Assembly: GCF_014217785.1 (NCBI RefSeq) | Contig: NZ_CP048814.1 | Span: forward strand, 682,001 to 746,000 | DNA from: Rhodococcus triatomae | GTDB taxonomy: Bacteria; Actinomycetota; Actinomycetes; Mycobacteriales; Mycobacteriaceae | Direction of reading: 5' to 3' | Length of the DNA: 64,000 nt | Part shown: piece by piece, positions 7,748 to 15,714 of the stretch | Numbering within the stretch: the stretch's first letter is position 1 | Layout: every line of letters begins with the position of its first letter | The notes under the pieces: model-generated | What the model saw: the letters and a program-made list of their open reading frames with translations, nothing else | Told to the model about the DNA's origin: nothing | Database searches by the model: none | Program-made: the position numbers and the translations under genes

Positions 7748-8775
7748 CCGACACGTTCACCACCATTCCCACGATCGACGTCTCGGGCCTGCAGTCCGCC
7801 GACTCGGCAGTACGTCGGGCCGCCATCGACGAACTCGGCCGAGCGGCCAGGGAGGTCGGCTTCGCACAGATCGTCGGCCACGGCGTGAGTCCCCGACTGT
7901 TCGACACCCTGACGACGGCGGCGACACGGTTCTTCGCGCTGCCCCACGAGGAGAAGATGCGGGTCTACATCGGCCACTCGACCAACCACCGCGGGTACGT
8001 ACCCGCGGGCGAGGAGGTGTTCGCAGGCGGAACACCCGACCGCAAGGAAGCATTCGATCTCTCGCTCGATCTGCCCGCCGACCATCCCGACTACCTCGCG
8101 GGCAACCCGCTGCTCGGACCGAACCAGTGGCCCGAACTCGACGGATTCGCGGAGTCCGTCATGTCCTACTACGACGCGGTGTTCGCCCTCGGCCGGAGCG
8201 TTCTGCGTGCCTTCGCGGCGTCGCTCGGTGAACCGGAGGACCTGTTCGACCGCTTCGTCGGCACTCCCCCGTCCCAGCTGCGGCTGATCCACTATCCGTA
8301 CGACGCCTCCGCCGACGACCGGCCGGGTATCGGCGCCCACACGGACTACGAGGTGTTCACGCTCCTCAAGCCGACCGCGCCCGGGCTCGAGGTGATGAAC
8401 GGGCGGGGCGAGTGGATCGACGTCCCCTACCGTGACGACGCGTTCGTCCTCAATACCGGTGACCTGCTGGAAATCTGGACGAACGGCGTCTTCGTCGCGA
8501 CGTCGCACCGAGTGCGCAAGGTCGCCGAGGAGCGGTACTCGTTCCCGCTGTTCTTCAACGTCGACTACGACACCCCGGTCGCACCGCTCGAGCGGTTCGT
8601 CGGCGCGGACGGACCCGGGTACGCACCGGTCGTCGCCGGGGAACACCTCTTCGCGCAGACCGCCCAGAGCTTCCGCTACCTCCAACAGCGCCGGGCCCGC
8701 GGCCAGATCACTCTGCCCGAAGGCGCCCGCCCGCTGTACTCGCTCGGCCGCGAGGCCGGCGCCGGACTCCACTGA
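7744..8775 (+). CDS. 2-oxoglutarate/Fe(II)-dependent oxygenase, isopenicillin N synthase-like
   Basis: A 343-residue enzyme with the two-domain layout of the IPNS/flavanone-hydroxylase family. The N-terminal part opens IPTIDVSGL and carries REVGFAQIVGHGV. The C-terminal jelly roll carries the iron triad H199-x-D201 (GAHTDYEVFTLL) and H255 (ATSHRV), then RYSFPLFF with the arginine that binds the cosubstrate carboxylate. It should hydroxylate, desaturate or cyclise a small molecule brought in by the symporter encoded next; the substrate is unknown. The GTG at 7744 overlaps the previous stop by 4 bp. Confidence 0.85.
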   Translation: MTDTFTTIPTIDVSGLQSADSAVRRAAIDELGRAAREVGFAQIVGHGVSPRLFDTLTTAATRFFALPHEEKMRVYIGHSTNHRGYVPAGEEVFAGGTPDRKEAFDLSLDLPADHPDYLAGNPLLGPNQWPELDGFAESVMSYYDAVFALGRSVLRAFAASLGEPEDLFDRFVGTPPSQLRLIHYPYDASADDRPGIGAHTDYEVFTLLKPTAPGLEVMNGRGEWIDVPYRDDAFVLNTGDLLEIWTNGVFVATSHRVRKVAEERYSFPLFFNVDYDTPVAPLERFVGADGPGYAPVVAGEHLFAQTAQSFRYLQQRRARGQITLPEGARPLYSLGREAGAGLH

Positions 8776-8842
8776 ATCCTCGCCTTCCGTCCCTGGACCC
8801 GACGCCGCGTCCACCCACTCCCCCTCACCCCCTGGAGATTCC

Positions 8843-10351
8843 ATGATCATCACCGGTGTCGCGGTCTGTCTGGCAGTACTCCTGGCCGCCGGCTTCTACT
8901 CGACTCGCAAGGTGCGCGGCAAGACCGGCAACTTCCTGCTCGCCGGACGCTCACTGAGCGCCCCTGTCGTCGCCGTCATCCTCATGTCGCAGGTGGTCGA
9001 CTCCAACGCCACGCTCGGCAGCGCAGACCTCGCGGCGTCGTTCGGATTCTGGGCCGGCGCGGCGATGCCGATCGGTATCGCACTCAGTGTGTTGCTCGTC
9101 GGGCTGTTCTTCGCGCGCAAGCTCCGGGCCACCGAGATCGTCACGCTGCCGGAGTTCTTCGCCCGTCGCTTCGGGCGCGGCACCGAGGTCACCGCCTCCG
9201 TCCTCACCGTCGCGAGTTTCGGAATCCTGCTCGCGGGCAACCTCGTTGCGCTCGGCTTCCTGCTCGAGTACTTCATCGGAATCAGCTACTCGTGGGCCGT
9301 ACTCGCCCTCATCCCGTTCGTGCTCGCCTACACGATGGCGGGCGGAATGTTCGCGAGCGTGTACACCGGGATCGTCCAGTTCGGAATCCTCACCGTCGGC
9401 AGCATCTCTCTCGCGTTCTGGGTCGGTTTCGGCCCCGGCTTCAGCGCACCGGAGGGGCTCGGCATCGGCGGCATGGGCCAGTTGACGAGCGCCGCGGAAG
9501 GGGCAGCGATCAACTGGGCGACCATCCTCGCTCTCGGACTGGGCAATCTGGTGGCGATCGACCTGATGCAGCGCGTGTTCTCGGCCAGGTCACCGGAGAC
9601 CGCCCAGCGTGCCTGCTTCTCGGCCGCCGCGGGCATTCTCGTTCTCTGCGTACCGCTTTCCCTGGTCGCGCTGGCGGCTGTGACGATCGTCGGCGAGGAC
9701 GCCGCGCACGGGCCGATCCTCTACGTGCTGCTCGGTGAGTACGCACCAGCCTGGCTCGGCATCACGGTCATCTCCGGCCTGGTGATCGCCTCGCTCACCA
9801 CCGTCAGTGGCATCCTGCTCTCGACGGCAACGGTGCTCGTACGCAACGTGCTCCGAGTCGGCGGCGAGCACGCCGAGATGTCCGCGGACGTCATGAAGGC
9901 CACCCGGCTCGCCATGCTCCCGATGGCCGCGCTCGGTGCGATCGTGGCGCTGCGGGTTCCGCAGACCGGGATCCTGCTCACCCTCACGTTCGACCTGCTC
10001 CTGGCCAGCATCGTCGTGCCGTTCATCCTCGGGCTGTACTGGAAGCGGGGTGATGCGCGGGCGGTGGCGGCGGCCGTGGTCACCGGCATCACCGTGCGGG
10101 TCGGGTTCTTCGTGCTCACCCCCACCATCTACGGCGTCGACAACACGCTGTTGTACTTCCCGAACGACCTCGTCGGGGCGGAGGTCGACGGGTGGACCAC
10201 CTTCCTGGCGGCCGGTGTCTCGCTCGCCGCGTACGTGCTCGTTGCGACGTTCGCCGCGCCCCGGACGCCCACTCTGCCGCAGGCCCCGGCGCCCGTCGCG
10301 CCTGTCGCCGAACCCAGGCAGGCGCCCGCTCCCGCCGGTGTCGCCGGGTAG
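8843..10351 (+). CDS. Sodium:solute symporter (SSS family)
   Basis: A 502-residue membrane protein with about 13 hydrophobic helices. It shows SSS features: an early GNFLLAGRSLSAPVVAVILMSQ segment, TLPEFFARRFG after TM3, and the ALGLGNLVAIDLMQRVFSARSPETAQR loop typical of the family. The C-terminal tail is proline/alanine rich. Family members couple sodium influx to uptake of sugars, amino acids, purines or allantoin-like compounds. GGAG at 8834-8837 sits 5 nt before the ATG at 8843. It is third in the 6950-10351 operon and probably supplies the oxygenase substrate. Confidence 0.85.
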   Translation: MIITGVAVCLAVLLAAGFYSTRKVRGKTGNFLLAGRSLSAPVVAVILMSQVVDSNATLGSADLAASFGFWAGAAMPIGIALSVLLVGLFFARKLRATEIVTLPEFFARRFGRGTEVTASVLTVASFGILLAGNLVALGFLLEYFIGISYSWAVLALIPFVLAYTMAGGMFASVYTGIVQFGILTVGSISLAFWVGFGPGFSAPEGLGIGGMGQLTSAAEGAAINWATILALGLGNLVAIDLMQRVFSARSPETAQRACFSAAAGILVLCVPLSLVALAAVTIVGEDAAHGPILYVLLGEYAPAWLGITVISGLVIASLTTVSGILLSTATVLVRNVLRVGGEHAEMSADVMKATRLAMLPMAALGAIVALRVPQTGILLTLTFDLLLASIVVPFILGLYWKRGDARAVAAAVVTGITVRVGFFVLTPTIYGVDNTLLYFPNDLVGAEVDGWTTFLAAGVSLAAYVLVATFAAPRTPTLPQAPAPVAPVAEPRQAPAPAGVAG

Positions 10352-10370
10352 ACGCCACCGCCTCCCGACC

Positions 10371-10404
10371 GAGGGGCGCGCGTGCCGAGGCACGTGCGCC
10401 CCTC
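10371..10404. terminator. Bidirectional hairpin between convergent symporter and LacI genes
   Basis: A 15-bp stem with one G.T pair (10371-10385 with 10390-10404; left arm GAGGGGCGCGCGTGC) around a CGAG tetraloop lies in the 60-bp gap between two convergent stops. There is no clear T-tract, so the termination role is inferred from position. Confidence 0.6.
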
Positions 10405-10411
10405 TCGGGGT

Positions 10412-11461
10412 TCACGGACGAACGGGGCCTCCTCCCGCGGCACATCCACACGATTCGCGGAGATTCAGCAGGACATCGGACCAGTCCGGTGCCGGATCCG
10501 CGCCACCGGATCCGCTCTCGTCGAGGAGGCAGCCGAGGGCGCGCCCGGCAATGGCGTCGATCCGCTGCTGTACCGCGGTGAGGCTGATCTGCCGGTAGTC
10601 GTTGGCGGTGTCGGCGTCGAATCCCACGATCCGGATGTCGCCGGGGACACCCAGGCCCGCGTCGGTGACCGCACGAACGGCGGCTGCGGACTGGCCGTAG
10701 GTGCCGACGACCATTCCCTGCGGAACACGACCGCGGCGCCGGAGGAAGTCGCCGACCGCGGCGTAGGCACCCGCGGCCGACAGGTCGGTCCCGACCACCT
10801 CGGCACTCTCCCCGACCACCGACCTGAACCCCTGTAGCCTCTGGGCGACGGTCTCCCGGTCCCCGTGCCGGACCTCTTCCGCGGTGAACCCGCCGACGAA
10901 GACGACGTCGTCGCAGCCGTGTTCGTCCACGAGGTGCCGCGTCGCCAGCCGCCCGGCGGCGACATGGTCCGCGCCGATGACGGGCGCCTCGATCCGGCCC
11001 CGGCTGTTGTGCACCCAGACCACCGGAATACGTGCCCGAGCACAGAGTTCGGCGGTGGCCGGCGCATCGACCGCACCGACGACCAGCAGTCCGTCGATGC
11101 CCACGTCGGTGAAGGACCGGGCGAACTCCACTTCCCGTTCGGGGTCGAACCCGGTGCTGCCGATCATGGTCAGGTGCCGGCGCTCCCTCGCCTCGAACTC
11201 GACGCGGGCCACGAGCGTCCGGAACAACGGCATCGAGAGATCGGGGACGAGGAGCCCGACCTGCCTCCATCGCCGTGGGCGCCGTAGCGCCTGCGCGATA
11301 CGGTCGGGCCGATAGTTCAATTCGTCGAGTGCCTCGACGACTCGGGCACGGAGCGCGTCCGACACCGGACGCGGACCGTTGTTCAGCACGTAGCTGACCA
11401 CCGCCGTGGACGTTCCGGCGCGTTCCGCGACGTCGGCGAGGGTAGGGCGTTTGGCTCTCAC
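10412..11461 (-). CDS. LacI-family transcriptional regulator
   Basis: The 349-residue protein starts with a LacI helix-turn-helix (TLADVAERAGTSTAVVSYVLNNGPRPVSDALRARV), the hinge helix LNYRPDRIAQALR, and a periplasmic-binding-protein-like effector domain (VGLLVPDLSMPLF, VVWVHNSRG, IVGFDADTANDYRQISLTAVQQ). It should act as a ligand-responsive repressor. It is divergent from the arylsulfotransferase/ABC operon, and the intergenic region holds a 14-bp palindrome with a central CG at 11552-11565, typical of LacI-family operators. It is convergent with the oxygenase/symporter operon, which it may also control, but no matching site was seen there. The effector is unknown. Confidence 0.88.
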   Translation of the reverse strand: MRAKRPTLADVAERAGTSTAVVSYVLNNGPRPVSDALRARVVEALDELNYRPDRIAQALRRPRRWRQVGLLVPDLSMPLFRTLVARVEFEARERRHLTMIGSTGFDPEREVEFARSFTDVGIDGLLVVGAVDAPATAELCARARIPVVWVHNSRGRIEAPVIGADHVAAGRLATRHLVDEHGCDDVVFVGGFTAEEVRHGDRETVAQRLQGFRSVVGESAEVVGTDLSAAGAYAAVGDFLRRRGRVPQGMVVGTYGQSAAAVRAVTDAGLGVPGDIRIVGFDADTANDYRQISLTAVQQRIDAIAGRALGCLLDESGSGGADPAPDWSDVLLNLRESCGCAAGGGPVRP

Positions 11462-11551
11462 GAATCGGATCCAGTCAGGTCGGTGGCACCAGCGCCAAGG
11501 GTTGCGATCATCTCGATTCTTACACTGTGCCGGCTCTCCGGCTCACTCTAA

Positions 11552-11565
11552 TCTAATCGATTAGA
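11552..11565. promoter_or_regulatory. Predicted LacI-family operator
   Basis: TCTAATCGATTAGA is a perfect 14-bp palindrome with the central CG step typical of LacI/GalR operators. It lies about 90 bp upstream of the divergent lacI-type gene start and 53 bp upstream of the arylsulfotransferase start, and stands out in an otherwise GC-rich intergenic region. Confidence 0.65.
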
Positions 11566-11618
11566 ACAGTTACGTGGACGACTCACGGACGCAACAGAAC
11601 ACTGGTGGAGTAGCAGAC

Positions 11619-12938
11619 ATGGCATACGTACGAGTCACCGAAGTCACTTTCTACGACCCCGAAATTGCATACGAGAGCTACGTTCTCTTCACCGGAGCCG
11701 ACTCGGTCACTCGCCTGATCGACCTCGCCGGGGCGGTGGCACACGAATGGCCGCACCCGGGGGTTCCGCCCCGCCTCCTCGACCCCGCCGTCAACGGCGG
11801 ACGCGTGGGCGACATCGGAGTACAACTGTCCGACAGCGGTGATCCACGGGGCGGGATCTATGCCAACGGAACGATCGGTCAGCTCGACTGGTCCGGCGAA
11901 CGGGTCTGGGAGTGGGGCCACCAGGCACCCGGAGGAGCCGCCCGCCAGAACCACGACTGGGAACTCCTCCCGAACGGCAATCGGCTGATCCTGGTCACCG
12001 TGCCCCGCGTGGTGGAAGCCCTGGGCTCCGCCACCGTCGGCGACCAAGGCCTCTACGAGGTGGACCCGAACGGCGAGATCGTGTGGACATGGCTGGCCGG
12101 CGACCACCTCGGCGAGTTGGGATTCTCCGAGGCCGGATGGCACGCCCTCCGCGAGACGGTGGCCCGCGACCCCGACGATCCCTGGGGCTACCTCGAGATG
12201 AACAGCGCCAAGACGCTGGGCGCCAACCGATGGCACGACCGCGATCCGGGCACGGTGTTCCATCCCGACAACGTCCTCGTCAGCTTCCGCAAGGCCAACA
12301 TCGTCGCGTTGATCGAGAAGTCCTCCGGATCAGTCGTGTGGAAGCTCGGGCCGTATTTCGACGCCACGCCCGGAGAACAGCATCAGCGCATCAACGTCCA
12401 CAAGGTTCCCCGGCCCCTCGATCAGATCTCCGGGCAACACAACCCCCACATGATCGCCCCGGGGCTCCCCGGCGCCGGCAACATCCTCGTCTTCGACAAT
12501 CAGGGCGGCGCCGGCTACCCCCCTGCCGCACTGGGCATCTACGCCGGTTCACGGGTACTCGAGATCGATCCCACGACGGAGCAGATCGTGTGGCAATACA
12601 CGGCCGAGGATTCGGGACTCCCACCGTGGGAGTTCTTCAGCTCCTTCGTCAGCAACGCGCAACGCCTTCCCGGCGGCAACACGCTCGTCACGGAGGGGAT
12701 GCGGGGACGACTCTTCCAGGTGACGCCCGACGGAGACGTCGCCTGGGAGTATCACAGCCCGTACCTGGGCCGCGGTGTCGCCGGCGAGCCGGAAGTACGG
12801 GAACCCCGGGTGCCGGGCGTCGACCGACTCACGGTGACCCCCTTGGTCTACCGCGCGCAGGCAGTGCCCTTCGACTGGGTTCCGGAAGGCACGGCGAAGA
12901 CCCCGCCACGCGCCGTCGATCGCCGCCCGCATCGCTGA
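11619..12938 (+). CDS. Arylsulfotransferase (ASST)-family beta-propeller protein
   Basis: A 439-residue protein with repeated propeller blades ending in tryptophan motifs (GEIVWTW, GSVVWKL, EQIVWQY, GDVAWEY). It carries family blocks QNHDWELLPNGNRLI, FHPDNVLVSFRKANIVALIE and SGQHNPHMIAPGLPGAGNILVFDNQGG, the last being the QH..GN..LFDN block with a conserved histidine. ASSTs move sulfate from a phenolic sulfate ester to another phenol. No signal peptide is visible, although the best-known bacterial members are periplasmic. The ATG at 11619 follows GGTGGAG at 11604-11610; an in-frame GTG at 11574 lacks a site. It leads an operon with an SsuABC-type transporter, suggesting import and desulfation of an organosulfur compound. 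Confidence 0.8.
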   Translation: MAYVRVTEVTFYDPEIAYESYVLFTGADSVTRLIDLAGAVAHEWPHPGVPPRLLDPAVNGGRVGDIGVQLSDSGDPRGGIYANGTIGQLDWSGERVWEWGHQAPGGAARQNHDWELLPNGNRLILVTVPRVVEALGSATVGDQGLYEVDPNGEIVWTWLAGDHLGELGFSEAGWHALRETVARDPDDPWGYLEMNSAKTLGANRWHDRDPGTVFHPDNVLVSFRKANIVALIEKSSGSVVWKLGPYFDATPGEQHQRINVHKVPRPLDQISGQHNPHMIAPGLPGAGNILVFDNQGGAGYPPAALGIYAGSRVLEIDPTTEQIVWQYTAEDSGLPPWEFFSSFVSNAQRLPGGNTLVTEGMRGRLFQVTPDGDVAWEYHSPYLGRGVAGEPEVREPRVPGVDRLTVTPLVYRAQAVPFDWVPEGTAKTPPRAVDRRPHR

Positions 12939-12991
12939 CACCCCGCACCGTTTCCCGTCCGACACGACACACTCCCAGGAAGGTCGATGAG

Positions 12992-13849
12992 GTGACCACC
13001 AGCGTACGAAGCACGACCTCGGAGAACCGCCTCGCGGCCTCGCCACCCCCACCGCCGACGACATGGAGATCCCGACTCGGGACATGGGTGCCGCACTCGC
13101 GCACACTCGGCTGGACGGTCGTCGGGCTCGCCCTGGCCGCCCTGGTGTGGACGCTCGTCGTCGCCACGGGACGATTTCCGCGCGAGCTGTTCCCGAGCGT
13201 TCCCGAGATCGCGTGGGCCGGTCACACGCTGTGGGCCGACGGCCTGCTGACCGGCGACGTCGCGGCCAGCCTCCAACGGGCCGCCACCGGCTTCGTCACC
13301 GGGGCGGTCGCAGGAATCGCTGCCGCGATGATCACCGCGAACACGACCGCCGGTCGAAATCTCCTGCAACCCGTCCTCCGGCTCCTGGCACCGATACCCA
13401 CGATCGGCCTCGTGCCGCTGGCAATCCTCTGGTTCGGCCTCGGCGAGAGCAGCAAGATGCTGGTCATCGCCCTGGGCGTGTTCGTTCCGGTCTGGATCAA
13501 CAGCCATGCGGGCCTGGCGACGACCCCGGTCGACTACCTGAAGGCCGCGCGGTGTCTCGGTGCGGGCCGAATGCAGACCCTGGCACGCGTGGTCCTCCCC
13601 GAAGCCGCTCCCGACATCGTGTCGGGCCTGCGCGTCGGCGCCGCGATGGCGTTCGTGCTGATCGTCGTCGCCGAAATGACCGGTACGACAGCAGGGTTGG
13701 GGTATCGGATCTATCAGGCCCAGCTGTTCTCCCAAGCCGATCGGCTGATCTTCTGCCTGATCGTCCTCGGCGTCGTCGGCGCTCTCTGTGATCTCGCGAT
13801 CTCCTCGGCCACGTCACCACTCACCCGTTGGGCCCGTGAGGAGCACTGA
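12992..13849 (+). CDS. ABC transporter permease, nitrate/sulfonate/taurine type (SsuC-like)
   Basis: A 285-residue inner-membrane permease with a proline-rich cytoplasmic start, about six helices, and the family loop KAARCLGAGRMQTLARVVLPEAAPDIVSGLRVGAAMAF, which is the EAA coupling helix contacting the ATPase. The conserved LLAPIPTIGLVPLAILWFGLG block is typical of SsuC/TauC. The GTG at 12992 is chosen because CAGGAAGG (12977-12983) lies 8 nt upstream. The ATPase gene follows after 1 nt and a binding lipoprotein after that. Confidence 0.87.
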   Translation: MTTSVRSTTSENRLAASPPPPPTTWRSRLGTWVPHSRTLGWTVVGLALAALVWTLVVATGRFPRELFPSVPEIAWAGHTLWADGLLTGDVAASLQRAATGFVTGAVAGIAAAMITANTTAGRNLLQPVLRLLAPIPTIGLVPLAILWFGLGESSKMLVIALGVFVPVWINSHAGLATTPVDYLKAARCLGAGRMQTLARVVLPEAAPDIVSGLRVGAAMAFVLIVVAEMTGTTAGLGYRIYQAQLFSQADRLIFCLIVLGVVGALCDLAISSATSPLTRWAREEH

Positions 13850-13850
13850 C

Positions 13851-14609
13851 ATGACCATCCGGACACACGACCTCGTCGTCCGATTTCCCCGCCAACCGGA
13901 GCCGACGCTCGACGGCATCGACATCACCGTTGCGGAAGGATCGTTCAGGGTGCTCGTCGGAGCATCCGGCAGCGGGAAGTCGACCCTGCTGCACTGCCTC
14001 GCCGGACTGATCACACCGACCGCCGGCACGGTCACCGACAACGGCGAGGTGGTGCGGGCCCCCGACCCCTGCCGGGGCGTCGCGTTCCAGCGGGACGTCC
14101 TCTTTCCCTGGATGAGCGTCGCCGACAACATCGACTTCGCCCTCCGCGCCCGTGGTCTGCGAACGGCACAACGGCGTTCCAGGACAGCGGAACTGCTCGA
14201 CCTCGTCGGACTCTCCCCGAGTGTCGGAGGACAACGGCCCAGCGAACTGTCCGGAGGCATGCGGCAACGGGTCGGTATCGCGCGGGTGCTGGCCGGGGAG
14301 CCCGCCGTCATGCTCATGGACGAGCCGTTCGCTGCGCTCGACGCACTGACCCGGCTGAAGATGCAGGACCTTCTCATCGACCTGTGGACGACACTCGGCC
14401 GGACGGTCGTGTTCGTCACCCACGACATCGACGAGGCCATCCGCCTCGCGGACACGGTGAGCGTCCTGCGCGGTGGACGGATCGTCGAACAGATCTCCAA
14501 TCCCCTCCCCCGTCCACGTCCCGCCGACTCGCTCGCGGACCAGCCCGGCTACAGCGCGCTGCGCAAGACCCTCCACCACGAACTCGGGGTGGACCATGCC
14601 CATCGGTAG
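13851..14609 (+). CDS. ABC transporter ATP-binding protein, SsuB-like
   Basis: A 252-residue ATPase with Walker A GASGSGKSTLLHCL, Q-loop FQRDVLFPWMS, signature LSGGMRQRVGIARVL, Walker B VMLMDEPFAALDALT and the H-loop VTHDIDEAIRLAD. The LFPWMSVADN segment is typical of nitrate/sulfonate/taurine importers. GAGGAG ends 7 nt before the ATG. It should energise the permease encoded immediately upstream, using substrate delivered by the lipoprotein encoded downstream. Confidence 0.88.
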   Translation: MTIRTHDLVVRFPRQPEPTLDGIDITVAEGSFRVLVGASGSGKSTLLHCLAGLITPTAGTVTDNGEVVRAPDPCRGVAFQRDVLFPWMSVADNIDFALRARGLRTAQRRSRTAELLDLVGLSPSVGGQRPSELSGGMRQRVGIARVLAGEPAVMLMDEPFAALDALTRLKMQDLLIDLWTTLGRTVVFVTHDIDEAIRLADTVSVLRGGRIVEQISNPLPRPRPADSLADQPGYSALRKTLHHELGVDHAHR

Positions 14610-14634
14610 CTCCCACAGCAAAGGACCGTCTCCC

Positions 14635-15603
14635 GTGAACAGATCACTCACCCGACTACTGGCTTCCACCCTGGGAGCTGCCGCGGCCCTGATGTCCGTC
14701 GTGGCGTGCACCGACGCGGGTCCCACCGACTCCTCGGCACTCACCGTCGGATTCGTCGTCGACCCGTCCTGGGCCCAGATACCCGTCGCCGCCGCCGAGG
14801 GGTTCTTCGACGAACACGGGGTCGACGTGGAGGTGGTGAACTTCCAGTCCGGGGTCGAGGCCCTCCAGGCCGTCGCCGCGGGCCAGGTCGACGTGGCCAC
14901 CGCAGCCGACGTCCCCACCTCGGCCGTGCTCACCCGCTCGCCGTCGCTCCGCGTCATCGGGGACGGATCCCGGTGGGAGGGGTCTCGTATCGTCGCCCGA
15001 CGCAGTGCCGGGATCACCGATGTCGGTGACCTCGCCGGTGCCTCCATCGGCACGCCGATCGGAACCAGCGCCTCGTACTTCGCGGCCGATGTCCTGCACC
15101 AGAACGGGATCGAGGCGGAACTCGTCCAGGTCTCACCGTCGGCGATGGTGACCGCCGCGACCCAGCAGAACGTCGACGCCGTCTCGATCTTCCAGCCGTA
15201 TCAAGCCCAGGTCGTCGCCGCTCTCGGTGACGACGCCGTCGAGCTGGCCGGCGGGACCTACCGACAGCACAGCCTGTACCTCGCGACTGCGGCCGCGGTC
15301 GAGGACAAGAGCACCGCACTCTCCGCGTTCTTCGCCGCCCTGGCCGACGCGGGCGCCGAGTTGACCGCCAACTCCGACTCCGCCGTGTCCGCCGTGGCTT
15401 CCGCGACGCAGTTGGATCCGGACCTGCTGAGGAGTGTCCTCCCCCAGTTCGACTTCGCCCTGCAACTGCGCCCCGAACTCGCCGAGAAGCTGGACGAGTT
15501 GGGGCAGTGGGCACAGGCGCAGGGGTCGATCGACGCCGGGGCACGGATACCCGACTACCAGGAGTTCCTCGAAGACCGGTTCCTCCCGGATGCGGACCGG
15601 TGA
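14635..15603 (+). CDS. ABC transporter substrate-binding lipoprotein, SsuA/TauA-like
   Basis: The 322-residue protein begins with a lipoprotein signal ending in the lipobox SVVAC, with Cys25 as the lipidated residue. The mature part has the NMT1/SsuA fold: LTVGFVVDPSWAQIPVAAAEGFFDEHGVDVEVVNFQSG, DVATAADVPTSAVL, and SPSAMVTAATQQNVDAVSIFQPYQAQ. Such proteins capture sulfonates, taurine, nitrate-type or aromatic ligands. The GTG at 14635 has AAGGA 9 nt upstream. Linkage to an arylsulfotransferase suggests a sulfonated or sulfated aromatic ligand. No SsuD-type monooxygenase is present in the window. Confidence 0.86.
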   Translation: MNRSLTRLLASTLGAAAALMSVVACTDAGPTDSSALTVGFVVDPSWAQIPVAAAEGFFDEHGVDVEVVNFQSGVEALQAVAAGQVDVATAADVPTSAVLTRSPSLRVIGDGSRWEGSRIVARRSAGITDVGDLAGASIGTPIGTSASYFAADVLHQNGIEAELVQVSPSAMVTAATQQNVDAVSIFQPYQAQVVAALGDDAVELAGGTYRQHSLYLATAAAVEDKSTALSAFFAALADAGAELTANSDSAVSAVASATQLDPDLLRSVLPQFDFALQLRPELAEKLDELGQWAQAQGSIDAGARIPDYQEFLEDRFLPDADR

Positions 15604-15714
15604 GGAGGACGCCACATAACGCTTTCGTGACGTCGCTAACGAATTCGCGCTCCGGAGGGACGTATCCAGTGTCGGGGGTGACCTGTAGCCGCACAACGCC
15701 CAGGAGCACCCAGC

